From positions 482,035 to 546,034 of the forward strand of contig NZ_CAHJXL010000002.1 in NCBI RefSeq assembly GCF_903645315.1: a stretch of DNA of 64,000 nt, in the 5' to 3' direction. Position 1 is the stretch's first letter. Each line of letters begins with the position of its first letter. This stretch comes from Victivallis sp. Marseille-Q1083. GTDB lineage: Bacteria; Verrucomicrobiota; Lentisphaeria; Victivallales; Victivallaceae. A program made the translations under genes and the position numbers. Positions 60,594 to 64,000 of the stretch are shown here, piece after piece. The notes beneath the pieces were generated by a model, which saw only the letters and a list, made by a program, of their open reading frames with translations, was not told where the DNA came from and searched no databases.

Positions 60594-62114
60594 ATGTGGA
60601 TCACCAAGCAGACAGAAAATGCAGAACAGATCAAGTTGACGGATGCTACTTCAAAAGTTATTATTTGGGCGATCAATCATGCTGATTCACCTGAGATTTC
60701 AAGATTGGGAAATCTGACACATATCCCCTTCTTTCAAGGTTTTTCCAATTCTGACGGTACGATTCTTGTGAATACAAGCACATCGGGAATAACGGTTTCT
60801 AGACAGAAAAAAACATTGAGTTGTAACTATCCTGTAATGCAATCGGCCTCCCCCATGCTTCCGGTTCCATCGTTATACAACATCACTTCTTGGGAATTTC
60901 AATCCATTCTTCAAGAAATACTCGGAAATATTGATTACATCGCTTTGGCAGAAAAGCTCTGTCTGGAGCAAATGGATATGGACTCAATTACAGGCAAGTT
61001 GATCCGTTCTTACGCGGAATTATCCATTCCACGGCCACTGATAGTGGAAACTCCATTACCCATCAAAAACACCACAGGGAACCTTCAATTCCTGTATTGT
61101 CATGATCAAGGTAATGTTTATGAGATGAAGTTCTTCAAGTATAATGACTATCAGGAAGAATACCCTTTTCTCTTCAAACCACGCCAATCCGGAGTCTGGT
61201 TTCCAGAATACAGCTTATCCACCAATCCGTGGCAATTTTCCACTTCGATTCACATCACGCAAGCCAATCCTAGTATGGGATGGATTTGCACTGCTGGTGG
61301 AGCTGATAATTTGAAATGGGAAATATTTCGCCACATTCATTCCGAAATCATTTTGCCGTATTATCCATCAGATCCCCTTTTCAATCGAACTGCTTTGTCT
61401 AAAATATGGCCAATTCTTACCGAAGCCAAGCGACGTAACATTAAAATGCGAGTACGTCAAGTTAAAGCCCAGGAAACAAATCCTATGGCCCCTTACATGA
61501 GCGAATGGGTGAATGATAATGAGACCACCATTCTTGAAGAATCAGAGCTGAAAAAACGTGCATGGGAACAGGGGATCAAGCTTGATCCGATCTGGTTTCC
61601 GAAGCCTTACGAAGTTACCTTGAAGCAAAAAAAATATAACGGAAATCTTCCGTATTTCTGGCCGGCTGGTTCTATCGCATTGTTTGAGTCGAATAGAGCT
61701 GATCTTTTCATGAGAGAATTGTTAAAATATCTTTCAGAAAAAACAAAAGAGAATCGGAATATTGTTGTTGTAATTCCCCATGGTCAAGATGGATATATTC
61801 AGAAGTTTCTCCGTTGTCTGGAAAAAAATACGGCGATCACGATTGTCAATACAGAAATTTTGAAAGATGACTTGGAGTTCGAGATGAAGCTGCGTGAAAA
61901 AAATGCGGATGTCGTTTTTTTCTACGCAGTCAATGATGACTTCAACAAAGAGTTTGAGCGCGGGATTGGCTTGGCAATACAAACCGAGCTTCCGATAGCG
62001 ATTTTCTCGTTTTCGAAAGAAGGCAATAGCCCTCTGTGTGAAGTGGCAGATCACACCTATATTGTGGAGGGCAATATAGATTCGGCAATTAACATACGTG
62101 CAATATTTGCTTGA
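60594..62114 (+). CDS. Hypothetical protein, possibly a degenerate Toprim/RecA-like primase partner
   Basis: This 506-residue protein has no family I can name. By layout it resembles Toprim plus RecA-like proteins of mobile elements. A segment WICTAGGADNLKWEIFRHIH, then SEIILPYYPSDPLFNRTALS and ILTEAKRRNIKMRVRQV, could be a Toprim fold without its DxD. A later FWPAGSIALFESNRADLFMR, NIVVVIPHGQ and EKNADVVFFYAVND could be a RecA-like fold whose Walker A lysine is lost. If so it is a pseudo-enzyme. GGGAGA precedes the ATG. It is tightly linked to the gene at 60134. The last residues may derive from the adjacent IS630 end. This interpretation is tentative. Confidence 0.55.
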   Translation: MWITKQTENAEQIKLTDATSKVIIWAINHADSPEISRLGNLTHIPFFQGFSNSDGTILVNTSTSGITVSRQKKTLSCNYPVMQSASPMLPVPSLYNITSWEFQSILQEILGNIDYIALAEKLCLEQMDMDSITGKLIRSYAELSIPRPLIVETPLPIKNTTGNLQFLYCHDQGNVYEMKFFKYNDYQEEYPFLFKPRQSGVWFPEYSLSTNPWQFSTSIHITQANPSMGWICTAGGADNLKWEIFRHIHSEIILPYYPSDPLFNRTALSKIWPILTEAKRRNIKMRVRQVKAQETNPMAPYMSEWVNDNETTILEESELKKRAWEQGIKLDPIWFPKPYEVTLKQKKYNGNLPYFWPAGSIALFESNRADLFMRELLKYLSEKTKENRNIVVVIPHGQDGYIQKFLRCLEKNTAITIVNTEILKDDLEFEMKLREKNADVVFFYAVNDDFNKEFERGIGLAIQTELPIAIFSFSKEGNSPLCEVADHTYIVEGNIDSAINIRAIFA

Positions 62115-62131
62115 TGGTGTATATTATCATC

Positions 62132-63172
62132 ATGGAAACTCAAGATGCCCGAAAACTCGATAAGGTCGCTCTTGAAGAGCGGCGCAAGCAGGCCGTGAGA
62201 TTGTATCAAAGCGGCAAATGTAATAATTGTACAGAAATCGGAAAAATCGTCGGAGCGCACCGCAACACGGTGGGCAAGTGGATAAGCAAGTGGAAAAAAA
62301 GCGGCTTGTCTGCTTTGAAAGTAAAGAAATGCGGTCGTCCCGTCGGCTTTGGACGCCGTCTGCTTCCGCATGAAGAGAGTAAGATACGGAAAGATTTGGT
62401 CGACCATTGTCCGGATCAGTTAAAATTGCCATTTGCGCTCTGGACTCGTCAGGCGGTACGGTTGCACATCAAGATTTCGTTTGGAATCGAAATACCAGTC
62501 CGAACCATGGGGGAGTACTTGAAACGCTGGGGATTTACGCCGCAAAAACCAGTTAAGAAAGCTTATCAGCGCAATGAGGCGCACGTTCAAAAATGGCTGA
62601 TTGAGGAGTATCCCCGAATCAAAAAGCTGGCAAAATCAGAAGACGCGGATATCTTTTGGGGGGATGAAACAGGAATTCGCAATGACGAGGCCAAGGGCCG
62701 CAGTTATGCGCCGAAAGGCAACACTCCGGTGCAAGCAGTCAATCCGGTACGCGAAAAAGTTAATATGATCAGCGCGATTACCAACCAGGGGAAAACTCAT
62801 TTCATGTTTTACAGCGAAACGATGACGGCTCAACTCCTGATCCAATTCATGGAACGTCTGATTCGTCAAAATGAGCGGAAAGTGTATTTGATTCTGGATA
62901 ACCTGCGGGTTCACCACAGCAAAACGTTGACTGGCTTTCTGCAGGAAAACGCGGCTTTCATCAAGTTATTTTTCTTGCCGAGCTACAGTCCCGACCTGAA
63001 CCCGGATGAATATCTCAACCGCGACTTGAAATCAAATCTGAACAACAAGCCCTTGGGACGCGCCAAAGGAAAAATAACCGAACATGCCAAGCAACATATG
63101 GAAATGATAGCTGAACAACCGGAACGAATCAAGAAATTATTCCATTCCAAGACTGTTTTATATGCAAGTTAG
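62132..63172 (+). CDS. IS630-family transposase
   Basis: This 346-residue protein has an N-terminal helix-turn-helix (CTEIGKIVGAHRNTVGKWIS) and the IS630/Tc1-like DDE domain. DIFWGDETGIRNDEAKGRSY carries the first Asp, VYLILDNLRVHHSKTL the second, and YSPDLNPDEYLNRDLKSNLN the final Glu. The ATG at 62132 is preferred; other starts at 62111-62114 overlap the previous gene. Family members insert at TA. I could not fix the inverted repeats. The right end is close to 63172, where an IS1380 begins. Confidence 0.92.
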   Translation: METQDARKLDKVALEERRKQAVRLYQSGKCNNCTEIGKIVGAHRNTVGKWISKWKKSGLSALKVKKCGRPVGFGRRLLPHEESKIRKDLVDHCPDQLKLPFALWTRQAVRLHIKISFGIEIPVRTMGEYLKRWGFTPQKPVKKAYQRNEAHVQKWLIEEYPRIKKLAKSEDADIFWGDETGIRNDEAKGRSYAPKGNTPVQAVNPVREKVNMISAITNQGKTHFMFYSETMTAQLLIQFMERLIRQNERKVYLILDNLRVHHSKTLTGFLQENAAFIKLFFLPSYSPDLNPDEYLNRDLKSNLNNKPLGRAKGKITEHAKQHMEMIAEQPERIKKLFHSKTVLYAS

Positions 63173-63176
63173 TTAG

Positions 63177-64000
63177 CCTGAATATTGCGTAAATTTTCAA
63201 AAACAAAGAGGCAGATTCTCGACTAATATATTATATTGTAATATTTTACGTGACAATATAACGCCGAGGTCTGCCAATGACAAAATGTAACGTTTCGATT
63301 CCGTTCTTTCAAGGTCCGAAAAGCAGAAAAATTGAATTCAATTTCGCCGGTGGAGATATCAGCAGTGACGGCGGGTTGCTTTTTGTGAAAGAATTCGACC
63401 GCAAACTCGGTTTGACCCGGCGCGCCGGTAACCTGCTGGATTCTTTTGATATTCGACAGCCCGGAAAAGTTGAACATTCCTATCTGAGCATGCTTCGTCA
63501 ACGAGTTTTTGGTTTGGTTGCCGGCCATGAAGATCTCAATGACCATCATGAATTGCGAACTGATCCGCTGATTCAAACTGTTGTCGGTCGTGATCGTCAA
63601 CTCGCCACTCCAAGCACTTTATGTCGATTCGAAAATGGAATCGATCGTCGTGCTTGCGTAGATTTGAGCCGATTGTTTGTCGAATTCTTTATCGAAAGTT
63701 TTTCCACGCCGCCTCGAGAATTGATTCTTGATTTCGATGCTACCGATGACCTCACTTACGGGATGCAGGAAAATCGCTTTTTTCATGGCTATTATGACCA
63801 CTATTGCTTTTTGCCGTTGTATGTTTTCTGCGGGGATCAATTGCTTGTGGCTTATTTGCGTCCATCAAAAATTGATGCGGCCAAGCATGCTTGGGCGATT
63901 CTCTCGCTACTGGTAAAGCGCTTTCGGCAGAAATGGCCGAAGGTTAAGATTATTTTCCGGGGAGACAGTGGCTTTTGTCGGCAGAAAATGCTGAACTGGT
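63177..64000 (+). mobile_element. IS1380-family insertion sequence, copy 3 (cut by window edge)
   Basis: Left end CCTGAATATTGCG as in copy 2, preceded by TTAG (63173-63176), which is the reverse complement of the CTAA found at copies 1 and 2. It begins right after the IS630 transposase stop. The sequence is nearly identical to copy 2 and runs off the window. Confidence 0.9.
63277..64000 (+). CDS. IS1380-family transposase, N-terminal part
   Basis: The first ~241 residues match the intact copy at 56355 almost exactly, differing only at a few positions near the start (for example PFF for PVF and DIRQP for DLRQP). The first two catalytic Asp segments (DFDATDDLTYG, FRGDSGFCRQ) are present, and the frame is open to the edge. 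It is probably a functional recent copy. Confidence 0.92.
   Translation, partial: MTKCNVSIPFFQGPKSRKIEFNFAGGDISSDGGLLFVKEFDRKLGLTRRAGNLLDSFDIRQPGKVEHSYLSMLRQRVFGLVAGHEDLNDHHELRTDPLIQTVVGRDRQLATPSTLCRFENGIDRRACVDLSRLFVEFFIESFSTPPRELILDFDATDDLTYGMQENRFFHGYYDHYCFLPLYVFCGDQLLVAYLRPSKIDAAKHAWAILSLLVKRFRQKWPKVKIIFRGDSGFCRQKMLNW

Overview
The window looks like chromosome from a Lentisphaerota/Victivallales-type bacterium (PVC superphylum, gut-associated and polysaccharide-degrading). This is inferred from gene content: prepilin-like proteins with FTLIE leaders and an H-X9-DG tail, a GH29 fucosidase, a divergent type II secretion system, beta-helix/thrombospondin-type-3 surface proteins and a very high insertion-sequence load. 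Core genes are visibly GC-rich. The islands at about 33.5-38.3 kb and 50-64 kb are much more AT-rich.

Layout. (1) 1-10.96 kb is carbohydrate metabolism. A minus-strand operon encodes a class III aminotransferase, a Gfo/Idh/MocA oxidoreductase, a ceramidase-like hydrolase and an FGGY kinase (cut by the window edge), with overlapping start/stop codons. It is divergent from a DeoR regulator with candidate operators between them. Then come an H-X9-DG pseudopilin-like protein, a GH42-like hydrolase candidate, and a GH29 fucosidase divergent from an AraC regulator. (2) 11.2-17.8 kb holds an IS110 transposase, an EFR1-type ferredoxin, pyrK-pyrD, a DUF1015 protein, a BASS transporter and initiator tRNA-Met. 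(3) 17.95-21.69 kb is an IS pile-up: a decayed IS1380, an IS4 and a truncated IS5. (4) 21.7-33.5 kb is a complete minus-strand type II secretion operon, read as DUF1573-gspL-gspM-gspC-gspD-gspE-gspF-gspG-[S23 four-helix protein]-gspH-gspI-gspJ-gspK. (5) 33.8-38.0 kb is a toxin-antitoxin cluster: a nucleotidyltransferase/winged-helix pair, VapBC and AbiE, the last two lying between ~115-bp direct repeats. (6) 38.4-53.9 kb encodes secreted giants: a 2772-aa five-module beta-helix protein, a HEAT-like protein and a 1802-aa Rhs protein, followed by a likely immunity protein and an orphan Rhs tip. (7) 53.9-64 kb is a degraded mobile element around tRNA-Ala: an IS256 remnant, an excisionase-like protein, a phage/plasmid primase-helicase gene broken by three insertions (IS5, IS1380, IS4), two cargo-like genes, an IS630 and a third IS1380 running off the end.

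The strongest new observations are these. The primase reading frame is restored when the three insertion sequences are removed at their exact target duplications. The S23 gene, with its AACTTTCAAC-rich surroundings, interrupts the secretion operon and appears to have given GspH a 62-residue repeat-built leader. IS4 and IS5 transposase genes both need a +1 shift at a homopolymer tract, the same in two copies each. IS4 inserts repeatedly at the right end of IS1380.
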